From Modestobacter lapidis (GTDB lineage Bacteria > Actinomycetota > Actinomycetes > Mycobacteriales > Geodermatophilaceae): 64,000 nt of DNA. Below are positions 44,370 to 51,796 of this stretch, piece after piece. The notes under the pieces were generated by a model. The model did no database searches and had not been told where the DNA came from. It worked only from the letters and a program-made list of their open reading frames with translations. A program made the position numbers and the translations under genes. Where the stretch lies: NCBI GenBank assembly GCA_019779905.1, contig JABAKE010000002.1, positions 186,001 to 250,000 on the forward strand. Reading direction: 5' to 3'. Position 1 is the first letter of the stretch. The number at the start of each line of letters is the position of its first letter.

Positions 44370-44993
44370 ATGAACGCCACCACCACCCGCACCCGCACCG
44401 CCCGCAAGGTCATCGGCTCCCTGGGCATCATCGGCGCCGCAGCCGCCGTCGCCGGCCTGGGCACCTTCGGCACGTTCACCGACAGCACCGCCCCGCTCAA
44501 CGCCACGGTCAACACCGGCACCCTGTCGATCAACCTGAACCCGGCCAACGACACCGGCACCCTGACCATGGCCGCCAACAACTTCGTCCCCGGCGACTCG
44601 CTGTCCCGCTCGGTCACCCTGGTCAACGACGGCACCGCCAACTTCGGCGCCCTGAACCTGACCAGCACCGCCTCCGAGGCCACCAAGACCAGCCTGCTCA
44701 ACACCGACCAGGCCGACGGCCTCAAGCTCACCGTCAAGTCCTGCTCCGTGGCCTGGACCAAGCCCACCGCCACCACCTACGCCTGCTCCGGCACCACCAA
44801 GGACCTCATCAGCGAGCTCCCCGCCGTCGGAACCTTCGGCGTGCCCACCCCGGCCAGCCTCACCGCCGGCGGCACCGACCACCTCGTCGTCACCCTCGCC
44901 CTGCCCACCAGCGCCGACAACGACTTCCAGGGCCTGTCCTCCGCCCTCTCGCTGACCTTCGGCGGCACCCAGGCGAGCGGCACCACCCGCTGA
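44370..44993 (+). CDS. TasA/CalY-like secreted protein, copy A
   Basis: A 207-residue secreted protein. The basic N-terminus and hydrophobic stretch (VIGSLGIIGAAAAVAGLG) lead to FGTFTDST at residues 33-40, the SipW-type signal end. The mature part is Thr/Ser/Asn-rich and beta-like, with two cysteines in SCSVAW...YACSG that could form a disulfide. TasA and camelysin are fibre-forming matrix proteins in Bacillus, so a surface-fibre role is inferred. ATG at 44370 has GGAGA upstream. The signal peptidase gene follows after 44 bases. The protein is identical to the product at 46711-47334. Confidence 0.87.
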   Translation: MNATTTRTRTARKVIGSLGIIGAAAAVAGLGTFGTFTDSTAPLNATVNTGTLSINLNPANDTGTLTMAANNFVPGDSLSRSVTLVNDGTANFGALNLTSTASEATKTSLLNTDQADGLKLTVKSCSVAWTKPTATTYACSGTTKDLISELPAVGTFGVPTPASLTAGGTDHLVVTLALPTSADNDFQGLSSALSLTFGGTQASGTTR

Positions 44994-45037
44994 CCAGCGG
45001 CCCGCCGCCCATCCGCTGACGACACCGAGGACCCGCC

Positions 45038-45727
45038 ATGACCGCCGCCCTGCTGGCGCCCCGCGTCACCCACCCCGGAACCGGGGTCCGCCCACCCCAG
45101 ACCCCGGCGCGGCCCACCACGGACCGCACCCCGGACCGCACCACGGCCCACCCGGACCGCACGGCCCGCAGCACGGCCGGCACGGCACGCACCACCAGCG
45201 GCAAGCGGGCCCTGGCCCACCTCACCCGCTGGACCGTCCGCCTGATGATGCTCGCGGCCATCGCCGTCTTCGCCGGCCTCGCCCTCGGACCCCACGTCCT
45301 GGGCTACCGCACGATGACCATGCTCACCGCCAGCATGGCCCCCGACATCAACCCCGGCGACGTCGTCGTCGTCACCCCCCTCCCCATCTCCGAGGTCCAA
45401 GCCGGGATGGTCATCAGCTACCACATCCCCATCGACGACCACCGCCTCGTCAGCCACCGCGTCCTCTCCGTCGAGACCGCACCCGACGGCGCCGTCACCG
45501 TCCAGACCAAGGGCGACGCCAACGACGCCCCCGACCCCTGGCAGGCCACCCTCCAAGGCGACACCGCCTGGCAGGTCACCGCCGTCATCCCCGAACTCGG
45601 CAACCTCATCCAGGCCCTCCGCACCCCCATCGTCAGCCAAGCCCTCGTCTACGGCGCCCCCGCACTCCTCGCCGGCTGGCTCCTCCTCACCATCTGGACC
45701 CCCACCCGCACCGAGGACCAGCCGTGA
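45038..45727 (+). CDS. SipW-type signal peptidase I, copy A
   Basis: A 229-residue membrane protease. A long Thr/Pro/Arg-rich cytosolic N-terminus precedes a membrane helix (LMMLAAIAVFAGLALG). The nucleophile is S99 in TASMAPDINPGD; the general base is a histidine, H140 in LVSHRVLS, rather than lysine, with acid residues D160/D163 in KGDANDAPDP. This Ser-His type is that of SipW and archaeal or ER peptidases. A C-terminal helix (ALLAGWLLLTIWTP) follows. It should cut the neighbouring TasA-like protein. ATG at 45038 has GAGGA upstream. Its stop overlaps the receiver-gene start (GTGA). Confidence 0.9.
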   Translation: MTAALLAPRVTHPGTGVRPPQTPARPTTDRTPDRTTAHPDRTARSTAGTARTTSGKRALAHLTRWTVRLMMLAAIAVFAGLALGPHVLGYRTMTMLTASMAPDINPGDVVVVTPLPISEVQAGMVISYHIPIDDHRLVSHRVLSVETAPDGAVTVQTKGDANDAPDPWQATLQGDTAWQVTAVIPELGNLIQALRTPIVSQALVYGAPALLAGWLLLTIWTPTRTEDQP

Positions 45728-46497
45728 CCGGCCCGCTGACCGCCCTCGTCGTCGACCCCGACGCCGTCGCCCGCCGCCAGGTGGCCGGGCTGCTGCAGCT
45801 CGGCGGGTGGCAGGTCTGCGAGGCGAGCACCGCCGACCAGGCCCTCGCCGCCAGCGCCACGGTCTCCCCCGACCTCGTCGTCACCGACGTCCTGCTCCCC
45901 GACGGCAGCGGCCCGCAGCTCCTCGGCCGGCTGCGCCGGGCCGGCAGCACTGCCCGCTTCCTCGCGGTCACCGCCGGGCCGACCGCCGCGGTGCGCGCCG
46001 AGTGCCGCACCGCCGGCGCGCTGGCCTGCCTGGCCAAGCCGATCGATGCCCGGCTGCTGCTGGACCTGGTCGAGCGCCGCAGCGCCGGGCCGGTGGCCGA
46101 ACCCGGCACTGCCGCGTCGGCGGGCGCCGACGACCTGCGCGATGACGATCTGCGCGATGACGACGTCGACGACCAGCTCATGGGCCGCCTGCAGGGGATG
46201 TACGACGACGCCCTGCCCGGCCGCCTCACGGCCATCGCCAGCAGCGTGCGGCAGGGCAACACCGCAGCCGTGGCCGCCGCGGCCCAGACCCTGGCCGGCA
46301 CCAGCGGCCAGCTGGGCCACCCCGAGGTGGCCGGCATCTGCCAGGCGATCGCCGCCGACGCCCGGCGCGGCATCCTCGCCCACCACCTGGTCGCCGACCT
46401 CGCCACGGTCGCCCTGTCCGTCGAGACCGCAGCCGGCCGCATCACCGCCGAGCAGCAGCGCTCCCGGCTCCGGCTGGTCGCCGGCGCCCGCGGCTGA
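45724..46497 (+). CDS. Receiver protein with histidine-less HPt-like domain
   Basis: A 257-residue cytosolic protein. The receiver domain is intact: D11/D13, phospho-acceptor D55 (VTDVLLPDG), T83 and K105 (LAKP). An acid linker with two LRDDD repeats (a 15-bp tandem repeat in DNA) leads to a helical C-terminal domain that looks like HPt: QTLAGTSGQLG fits the H-x-L-x-G-[ST]-S-x-x-L-G pattern, but the histidine is Q188. It could therefore bind but not accept a phosphoryl group. It overlaps the sipW-like gene by four bases (GTGA), so it belongs to the tasA-sipW unit. A role in controlling export or expression is inferred. Confidence 0.8.
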   Translation: MTGPLTALVVDPDAVARRQVAGLLQLGGWQVCEASTADQALAASATVSPDLVVTDVLLPDGSGPQLLGRLRRAGSTARFLAVTAGPTAAVRAECRTAGALACLAKPIDARLLLDLVERRSAGPVAEPGTAASAGADDLRDDDLRDDDVDDQLMGRLQGMYDDALPGRLTAIASSVRQGNTAAVAAAAQTLAGTSGQLGHPEVAGICQAIAADARRGILAHHLVADLATVALSVETAAGRITAEQQRSRLRLVAGARG

Positions 46498-46544
46498 ACG
46501 AGAACCCCGCCCGGCTCCTGGGCGGGGGTGTCGTCGCCCCGGCC

Positions 46545-46599
46545 CCCGTGCAGGGGCCCGTCGCGAGCCTGCGAGCGGTGGGGGGCAAGGGGGCCGTCC
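46545..46599. repeat. Dispersed hairpin element, copy 12
   Basis: CCCCGTGCAGGGGCCCGTCGC, then GAGCCTGCGAGCGGTGGGGGG and CAAGGGGGCC. It lies after the receiver gene stop and forms the left edge of repeat copy B. Confidence 0.65.
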
Positions 46600-46602
46600 A
46601 TC

Positions 46603-46646
46603 TTGCGCTGTTCTTGCGGATCGCTGGCGGGTGGCCTGCGGTTGGG
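46603..46646 (+). promoter_or_regulatory. Four tandem 11-bp repeats upstream of tasA-like copy B
   Basis: The same four 11-mers as at 44262-44305, 64 bases before the ATG at 46711. Confidence 0.65.
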
Positions 46647-46710
46647 CCTCCAGAGTCGTCCTTGTCGCCGGGAACACCCGCCGACGAGGACCGACACACC
46701 GGAGACCGAC

Positions 46711-47334
46711 ATGAACGCCACCACCACCCGCACCCGCACCGCCCGCAAGGTCATCGGCTCCCTGGGCATCATCGGCGCCGCAGCCGCCGTCGCCGGCCTG
46801 GGCACCTTCGGCACGTTCACCGACAGCACCGCCCCGCTCAACGCCACGGTCAACACCGGCACCCTGTCGATCAACCTGAACCCGGCCAACGACACCGGCA
46901 CCCTGACCATGGCCGCCAACAACTTCGTCCCCGGCGACTCGCTGTCCCGCTCGGTCACCCTGGTCAACGACGGCACCGCCAACTTCGGCGCCCTGAACCT
47001 GACCAGCACCGCCTCCGAGGCCACCAAGACCAGCCTGCTCAACACCGACCAGGCCGACGGCCTCAAGCTCACCGTCAAGTCCTGCTCCGTGGCCTGGACC
47101 AAGCCCACCGCCACCACCTACGCCTGCTCCGGCACCACCAAGGACCTCATCAGCGAGCTCCCCGCCGTCGGAACCTTCGGCGTGCCCACCCCGGCCAGCC
47201 TCACCGCCGGCGGCACCGACCACCTCGTCGTCACCCTCGCCCTGCCCACCAGCGCCGACAACGACTTCCAGGGCCTGTCCTCCGCCCTCTCGCTGACCTT
47301 CGGCGGCACCCAGGCGAGCGGCACCACCCGCTGA
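46711..47334 (+). CDS. TasA/CalY-like secreted protein, copy B
   Basis: A 207-residue protein identical to the product at 44370-44993, including signal peptide, FTDST end and the two cysteines. Being the same in sequence and in promoter array, it would simply raise the dose of the protein, unless the copies are in different transcripts. ATG at 46711 has GGAGA upstream; the second signal peptidase gene follows after 44 bases. Confidence 0.87.
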   Translation: MNATTTRTRTARKVIGSLGIIGAAAAVAGLGTFGTFTDSTAPLNATVNTGTLSINLNPANDTGTLTMAANNFVPGDSLSRSVTLVNDGTANFGALNLTSTASEATKTSLLNTDQADGLKLTVKSCSVAWTKPTATTYACSGTTKDLISELPAVGTFGVPTPASLTAGGTDHLVVTLALPTSADNDFQGLSSALSLTFGGTQASGTTR

Positions 47335-47378
47335 CCAGCGGCCCGCCGCCCATCCGCTGACGACACCGAGGACCCGCC

Positions 47379-48086
47379 ATGACCGCCGCCCTGCTGGCGC
47401 CCCGCGTCACCCACCCCGGAACCGGGGTCCGCCCACCCCAGACCCCGGCGCGGCCCACCACGGACCGCACCCCGGACCGCACCACGGCCCACCCGGACCG
47501 CACGGCCCGCAGCACGGCCGGCACGGCACGCACCACCAGCGGCAAGCGGGCCCTGGCCCACCTCACCCGCTGGACCGTCCGCCTGATGATGCTCGCGGCC
47601 ATCGCCGTCTTCGCCGGCCTCGCCCTCGGACCCCACGTCCTGGGCTACCGCACGATGACCATGCTCACCGCCAGCATGGCCCCCGACATCAACCCCGGCG
47701 ACGTCGTCGTCGTCACCCCCCTCCCCATCTCCGAGGTCCAAGCCGGGATGGTCATCAGCTACCACATCCCCATCGACGACCACCGCCTCGTCAGCCACCG
47801 CGTCCTCTCCGTCGAGACCGCACCCGACGGCGCCGTCACCGTCCAGACCAAGGGCGACGCCAACGACGCCCCCGACCCCTGGCAGGCCACCCTCCAAGGC
47901 GACACCGCCTGGCAGGTCACCGCCGTCATCCCCGAACTCGGCAACCTCATCCAGGCCCTCCGCACCCCCATCGTCAGCCAAGCCCTCGTCTACGGCGCCC
48001 CCGCACTCCTCGCCGGCTGGCTCCTCCTCACCATCTGGACCCCCACCCGCACCGAGGACCAGCCGGACGGCGGGCAGCGGGCATGA
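47379..48086 (+). CDS. SipW-type signal peptidase I, copy B
   Basis: A 235-residue copy of the Ser-His signal peptidase. Residues 1-229 match copy A (S99, H140, D160/D163), but the C-terminus differs: after EDQP it continues DGGQRA instead of stopping, because the repeat ends here. Its stop overlaps the start of the secreted-protein gene at 48083 (ATGA), while copy A overlaps a receiver gene. So the two peptidases are coupled to different downstream partners. Confidence 0.9.
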   Translation: MTAALLAPRVTHPGTGVRPPQTPARPTTDRTPDRTTAHPDRTARSTAGTARTTSGKRALAHLTRWTVRLMMLAAIAVFAGLALGPHVLGYRTMTMLTASMAPDINPGDVVVVTPLPISEVQAGMVISYHIPIDDHRLVSHRVLSVETAPDGAVTVQTKGDANDAPDPWQATLQGDTAWQVTAVIPELGNLIQALRTPIVSQALVYGAPALLAGWLLLTIWTPTRTEDQPDGGQRA

Positions 48087-48550
48087 CCGCCACCCGACGC
48101 ACCCTGGTGCTGCTCGCCGCGCTCGTCGCGGTCGTCCTCGGCACGACGCCGGCCATGGCCGCCTTCAGCGGGAAGAGCCCCGCGCTCGCCGCGACCGTCG
48201 GCACCGTCGAGGTCGCCGCACCGACCGACCTCAGGACCGGCGGCACCAGGTGCTGGACCACCACCTACACGGTGAGCTACAACGGCGTCACGACCACACG
48301 CGCCTCCACGACGATGCGGGCCAAGCTGTCGTGGCAGGCCAGCAGCACGCCGCGGGTCACCAGTTACGTGATCACCGCCTACCTGGGGGGCGGCAAGATG
48401 GAGGTCACCGAGGTTCCCGCCTCCATCACCTCGGTCACCGAGAACGTCGACGGCGACTACGCCGACGCGAACATCCGGGTCACCGTCACCGCCAAGACCG
48501 ACTACGGCTGGACTGCCGAGTCCCAGAAGTCAGGAATCATCACGTGCTGA
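48083..48550 (+). CDS. Secreted fibronectin-III-like protein of the duplicated locus
   Basis: A 155-residue secreted protein. The signal peptide (RRTLVLLAALVAVVLGTTPAMA) ends near AMA-AFSGKSP. The mature part is Thr/Ser-rich with a W...SYVITAYLGG and a late YADANIRVTVTAKTDYGW pattern reminiscent of a fibronectin type III fold, and two cysteines (near residue 57 and the last residue). It is coupled by ATGA overlap to the second SipW-like gene and overlaps the receiver remnant. It occurs only in unit B. A substrate or partner of the matrix system (as TapA is for TasA) is plausible but unproven. Confidence 0.75.
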   Translation: MTATRRTLVLLAALVAVVLGTTPAMAAFSGKSPALAATVGTVEVAAPTDLRTGGTRCWTTTYTVSYNGVTTTRASTTMRAKLSWQASSTPRVTSYVITAYLGGGKMEVTEVPASITSVTENVDGDYADANIRVTVTAKTDYGWTAESQKSGIITC

Positions 48551-48714
48551 CCGCCCTGATCGTCGACACCGACACGGCCGCCCGCCGCGGCGACCTCGCC
48601 TGGCTCGCCCGGGACGCCCACCGTGGGGCCTCGACCCACGACCTGCTGGACCAGTTCGCCGACCTGGCGCACGCCGCCGAGGCCGCGGCCCGCCGCAGGG
48701 CGGTCGGTCGCTGA
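48544..48714 (+). pseudogene. Internally deleted receiver/HPt gene
   Basis: A 56-codon frame starting GTG at 48544. Its first 15 residues (LTALIVDTDTAARRG) match the start of the REC-HPt protein at 45724 (LTALVVDPDAVARRQ), and its last 40 (DAHRGASTHDLLDQFADLAHAAEAAARR) match the end (DARRGILAHHLVADLATVALSVETAAGR). About 190 codons in between are missing, including the phospho-acceptor. The start overlaps the stop of the secreted-protein gene (7 bases), so it may still be translated as a mini-protein. Confidence 0.7.
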
Positions 48715-48734
48715 GCACCACCGAGGACGACGAG

Positions 48735-48778
48735 ACGCACAGTGCCCACCCCGGAGGACCGGGATGGGCACTGTGCGT
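48735..48778. terminator. Bidirectional terminator after the duplicated locus
   Basis: A perfect 14-bp stem ACGCACAGTGCCCA (48735-48748) / TGGGCACTGTGCGT (48765-48778), with a CCCCGGAGGACCGGGA-like loop. It closes the plus-strand locus and the convergent minus-strand regulator gene. Confidence 0.88.
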
Positions 48779-48809
48779 TCGGACGGGGCGAGTTCGGGGG
48801 TGCGGGGCG

Positions 48810-49514
48810 TCAGGCCACCAGCCGGTAGCCCACCCCGCGGACCGTGCGGATCTCGGGTGAGTGCAGCCCGGCTGCGGTGAGCTTGCGGCGCAGGTTGGAC
48901 ATGTGTGCCTCGACCAGGCGGAGGTTGCCCTCCCAGTCGGTCTGCCAGACCTCACGCAGCAGGGTCTCGCGCTGCAGCACCCGCCCGGGGCGGGAGACCA
49001 GGGCGGCGAGCAGGTCGAACTCGGTGCGGGTCAGGTCGACGGCCGAGCCGTCGACCCGCACCTCGCGGCTGTCGGGGTCGACCTCGAGCTCGGCCAGCCG
49101 CCGGACGGAGTCCTCGACCGCGGGTCGCGGCACGGGCACCGAGGGAGTGCGCGGCCGGCGCAGCATGGTCTGCACCCGCGCCACCAGCTCGCGCGGGGAG
49201 AAGGGCTTGGCCATGTAGCCGTCGGCGCCGACGGCCAGCCCGATGAGCAGGTCGACCTCCTCGGCCCGGGCGGTGAGCATCAGCACGTAGCAGTCGGTCT
49301 CGGCGCGCAGCTGGCGGCACACCTCGGTGCCGTCGGCGTCGGGCAACCCGAGGTCGAGGACGACGACGTCCGGGGCCGACCGGCGGACCTCCTCGAGGCA
49401 GGCGGCACCGGAGACGACCTCGCGGACGTCCATCCCGGCACGGCGCAGCACGGTCACCACCAGTTCACGGATCTCGTCGGTGTCCTCCACCACGAGCACG
49501 GACTGGCCGGACAC
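48810..49514 (-). CDS. OmpR/PhoB-type response regulator
   Basis: A 234-residue regulator. Receiver with VVEDTDEIR, phospho-acceptor in VVLDLGLPD (about residue 52), LTARAEEVD and MAKPFSPRELV; then a winged-helix DNA-binding domain (VRVDGSAVDLTRTEFDLLAAL, LREVWQTDW, VEAHMSNLRRKL, IRTVRGVGYRL). It should activate or repress genes when phosphorylated. No kinase gene is adjacent. GTG at 49514 has GGAGGAG upstream, which fixes the start. It converges on the TasA/SipW locus and is a candidate regulator of it through the 11-bp arrays, since OmpR-type proteins can bind tandem sites with about one-turn spacing (inference). Confidence 0.92.
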   Translation of the reverse strand: MSGQSVLVVEDTDEIRELVVTVLRRAGMDVREVVSGAACLEEVRRSAPDVVVLDLGLPDADGTEVCRQLRAETDCYVLMLTARAEEVDLLIGLAVGADGYMAKPFSPRELVARVQTMLRRPRTPSVPVPRPAVEDSVRRLAELEVDPDSREVRVDGSAVDLTRTEFDLLAALVSRPGRVLQRETLLREVWQTDWEGNLRLVEAHMSNLRRKLTAAGLHSPEIRTVRGVGYRLVA

Positions 49515-49627
49515 GGCTCCTCCTCCACACGACGACGTCGGATGCCTTGCTGGCGTCCTGGAGGAGATGTCGTCACCGCGGGATCGCAACTTGCACCGGG
49601 ACACCGCCCGGGTCCCCCGAACGGGTG

Positions 49628-49687
49628 AAGGACCCCCTTTCCCCGCACCCCTCGCAAGCTCGGGGCGGGCCCCTGAATGGGGGGCCT
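49628..49687. repeat. Dispersed hairpin element, copy 13
   Basis: AAGGACCCCCTTTCCCCGCACCC, CTCGCAAGCTCGGGGCGGGCC and AATGGGGGGCC form the usual structure; the outer stem CCCCCTTT / AATGGGGG has one mismatch. It begins at the acyl-CoA dehydrogenase stop. Confidence 0.7.
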
Positions 49688-50867
49688 AGGCGAAGGCGCT
49701 GAGACCGGTGATCGAGCGGCCGACGATGAGGGTGTTCATCTCCCGGGTGCCCTCGTAGGAGTAGAGCGCCTCGGCGTCGTTGAAGTACCGGATGACGTCG
49801 TGGTCGAGCACGATGCCGTTGCCGCCGAGCAGCTCGCGGGCCCAGGCCACGGTCTCCCGTCCCCGGCTGGTCACGTAACCCTTGGCCAGCGCCGCCTGGT
49901 CGTCGCGCAGAACGTCCTGCTCCTGCAGCTGGGACAGCCGCACCGTCATCCCCATGCTGGCGGTGACGTTGCCCAGCATCCGGGCGAGCAGGTCCTGGAC
50001 CAGCTGGAACCCGGCGATCGGCCGGCCGAACTGATGGCGTTCCTTCGCGTAGGCCAGCGCCACCTCGTAGGCGCCCACCTGGCAGCCGACCCCGCTCCAG
50101 GCCACCCCGCCGCGGGTCACCTTGAGCACCTTGTTCACGTCCTTGAACGAGTTGCCGCCCTCGAGCTTGGCCTCGGCGGGGATGCGGCAGCCGGTGAACG
50201 CGAGGTCGGCGTTCTGCACCGTGCGCAGCGCGAACTTGTCCTCGATCTTGGTGGCGGTGAAGCCGGGGGTGCCCTTCTCCACCAGGAAGGTCTTGACCTG
50301 GTCGTCGGCGACGTCGCGGGCGAAAACGACGACGACGTCGGCGAAGGTGCCGTTGCCGATCCAGCGCTTGGCGCCGTCCAGCACCCACGAGTCGCCGTCC
50401 CGCCGGGCGGTGGTGCGCATCCCGCGGGCGACGTCGGAGCCGCCCTCGGGCTCGGTGAGACCGAAGGCGCCGATGGCCTCCAGCCGCATCATCGCGGGGA
50501 TCCAGCGCTGCCGCTGCTCCGCGGAGCCGAGCACCATGATGGAGCCCATCGCCAGGCCGTTGTGCACGCCGAGGAAGGTGGCCATCGACGGGTCGACGCG
50601 GGACAGCTCCATCGCCTGGAAGCCGGTGAACAACCGGGACGCCCGGGGGCGGCCGTCCCAGTCGTAGGAGCGTCCGACGATGTCGGCCTCGGCGAAGCGC
50701 GGGATCAGGTCCATCGGAAACTCGGCCGCCGCCCAGGCCTCGTTGACCCGGGGCCTGACCTCGGTGGTGAGGAACTCGCGCAGCGCCAGCAGCTCCTTCT
50801 GCTCGTCCTCGGGCAGCAGGGTCTCGAAGCCGAAGAAGTCGGCCGGCAGCAGCAGGTCGGCGGTCAT
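49686..50867 (-). CDS. Acyl-CoA dehydrogenase (glutaryl-CoA dehydrogenase-like)
   Basis: A 393-residue FAD enzyme. FGLTEPEGGSDVA binds FAD and substrate; WVLDGAKRWIGNG follows; the catalytic glutamate is in YSYEGTREMNTL near residue 370; and VGRSITGLSAF at the end resembles glutaryl-CoA dehydrogenases (YEGT...GRAITGIQAF in the family). It takes two hydrogens off an acyl-CoA; a glutaryl-like substrate is likely but not certain. ATG at 50867 precedes the conserved N-terminus; a longer reading is unlikely. A hairpin element follows. Confidence 0.9.
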   Translation of the reverse strand: MTADLLLPADFFGFETLLPEDEQKELLALREFLTTEVRPRVNEAWAAAEFPMDLIPRFAEADIVGRSYDWDGRPRASRLFTGFQAMELSRVDPSMATFLGVHNGLAMGSIMVLGSAEQRQRWIPAMMRLEAIGAFGLTEPEGGSDVARGMRTTARRDGDSWVLDGAKRWIGNGTFADVVVVFARDVADDQVKTFLVEKGTPGFTATKIEDKFALRTVQNADLAFTGCRIPAEAKLEGGNSFKDVNKVLKVTRGGVAWSGVGCQVGAYEVALAYAKERHQFGRPIAGFQLVQDLLARMLGNVTASMGMTVRLSQLQEQDVLRDDQAALAKGYVTSRGRETVAWARELLGGNGIVLDHDVIRYFNDAEALYSYEGTREMNTLIVGRSITGLSAFA

Positions 50868-50907
50868 GGCCCGATGCTCCGCCAGTCCGCCGCCCTCAGC
50901 CACCGAG

Positions 50908-50951
50908 GGGGTGCGCGCCGGCCTGCGAGGGTGAGACGGGGTCCTTTCTTA
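50908..50951. repeat. Dispersed hairpin element, copy 14 (partial)
   Basis: On the minus strand AAGAAAGGACCCCGTCTCACCCTCGCAGGCCGG begins at the stop of the PEP-mutase-like gene, but the right half is lost. Confidence 0.5.
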
Positions 50952-51725
50952 ATCGAGGGTGCGAGTGCCCTCCGGCAGCGAGCCCCCGGCGACCAGCGCG
51001 GCGGTGGCGTTCTGCAGCGCGGTGAGCGCCACCCGCTGGGTGAACGGCCCGGTGGAGACCCGCGCCACGCCGAGCTCCTGCAGCTCCCGGACCGGCAGCG
51101 AGGCACCCGGCCGGAGGAGGAGCGACACCTTGTTCCGGCCGATGCCCTCGACCAGGGCCTCGACCTCCTCGCGGGCGCTCACCCCGGGCACGAAGACGAC
51201 CGGAGCGCCCACCTCCAGGTAGGCCCGGCCCCGGCGGACCGCCTCGGCCAGGGCCGGTCCACGATCGCCGTCCGGGGAGAGCAGCACGTCGGTGCGCGCG
51301 TTGAGCACGAAGTCGATGCCGGCGTCCCGCCCGGCGCGCAGCACCGCCTCGACGGCGGCCACCGCCTCGTCCAGCGGCTGCAGCTGGTCCTCGAGGTTGC
51401 CACCCACCGCACCGGCGGCGATGGCCCGGCGGGCGGTCTCGCCCGGGTCGCCGTAGCCGGCCTCCATGTCCATCGTCACCGGCAGCTCCACGGCGTCGAC
51501 GATCAGCTCGACCATGTCCAGGTGCAGGGCCAGCGGGATCTGCTCGCCGTCGGCGTAGCCGAAGGTGGCCGCGATCGAGTGGCTGGCGGTGGCCAGGGCA
51601 CGGACGCCCGGCGTGCCGGCCACGACCCGGGCGGAGACGACGTCCCAGACGTTGGCCAGGACCAGCACCTCCGGCGCGGTGTGCAGCTCGAGCAGGGTGC
51701 GGGCACGGGCGGCGAGATCGGGCAC
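50949..51725 (-). CDS. Isocitrate lyase/PEP mutase superfamily protein
   Basis: A 258-residue TIM-barrel protein. The magnesium motif [10 protein letters not shown] (about residues 85-94) and [10 protein letters not shown] belong to the ICL/PEP-mutase superfamily, but the KKCGH motif of isocitrate lyase is absent. It could act on a phosphonate or 2-keto acid; function unknown. GTG at 51725 is the start ([15 protein letters not shown]). Divergent from purT with a 71-base gap. Confidence 0.85.
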   Translation of the reverse strand: MPDLAARARTLLELHTAPEVLVLANVWDVVSARVVAGTPGVRALATASHSIAATFGYADGEQIPLALHLDMVELIVDAVELPVTMDMEAGYGDPGETARRAIAAGAVGGNLEDQLQPLDEAVAAVEAVLRAGRDAGIDFVLNARTDVLLSPDGDRGPALAEAVRRGRAYLEVGAPVVFVPGVSAREEVEALVEGIGRNKVSLLLRPGASLPVRELQELGVARVSTGPFTQRVALTALQNATAALVAGGSLPEGTRTLD

Positions 51726-51796
51726 CAGGTCAACCTAGCGACATGTCGACACCTCGACACGTCATCCCGGGGAGTGCCCTCCGTAGCCTGATCGGC

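Larger units (their letters stand above)
44221..45724 (+). repeat. Long direct repeat, copy A (1504 bp)
   Basis: This segment and 46562-48065 appear identical over the full length; both reading strands translate identically. Offset is 2341 bases. It covers the end of a hairpin element, the 11-bp array, the tasA-like gene and all but the last codon(s) of the sipW-like gene. Confidence 0.95.
46562..48065 (+). repeat. Long direct repeat, copy B (1504 bp)
   Basis: Appears identical to 44221-45724. Identity stops inside the last codons of the sipW-like gene, where copy B continues with GACGGCGGGCAGCGGGCATGA and the new secreted-protein gene. Confidence 0.95.

Noticed and set aside
44777-45640. 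Minus-strand frame of 287 codons, repeated at 47118-47981
   Set aside because: Gly/Asp-rich shadow of the sipW-like gene; exists twice only because the DNA is duplicated.
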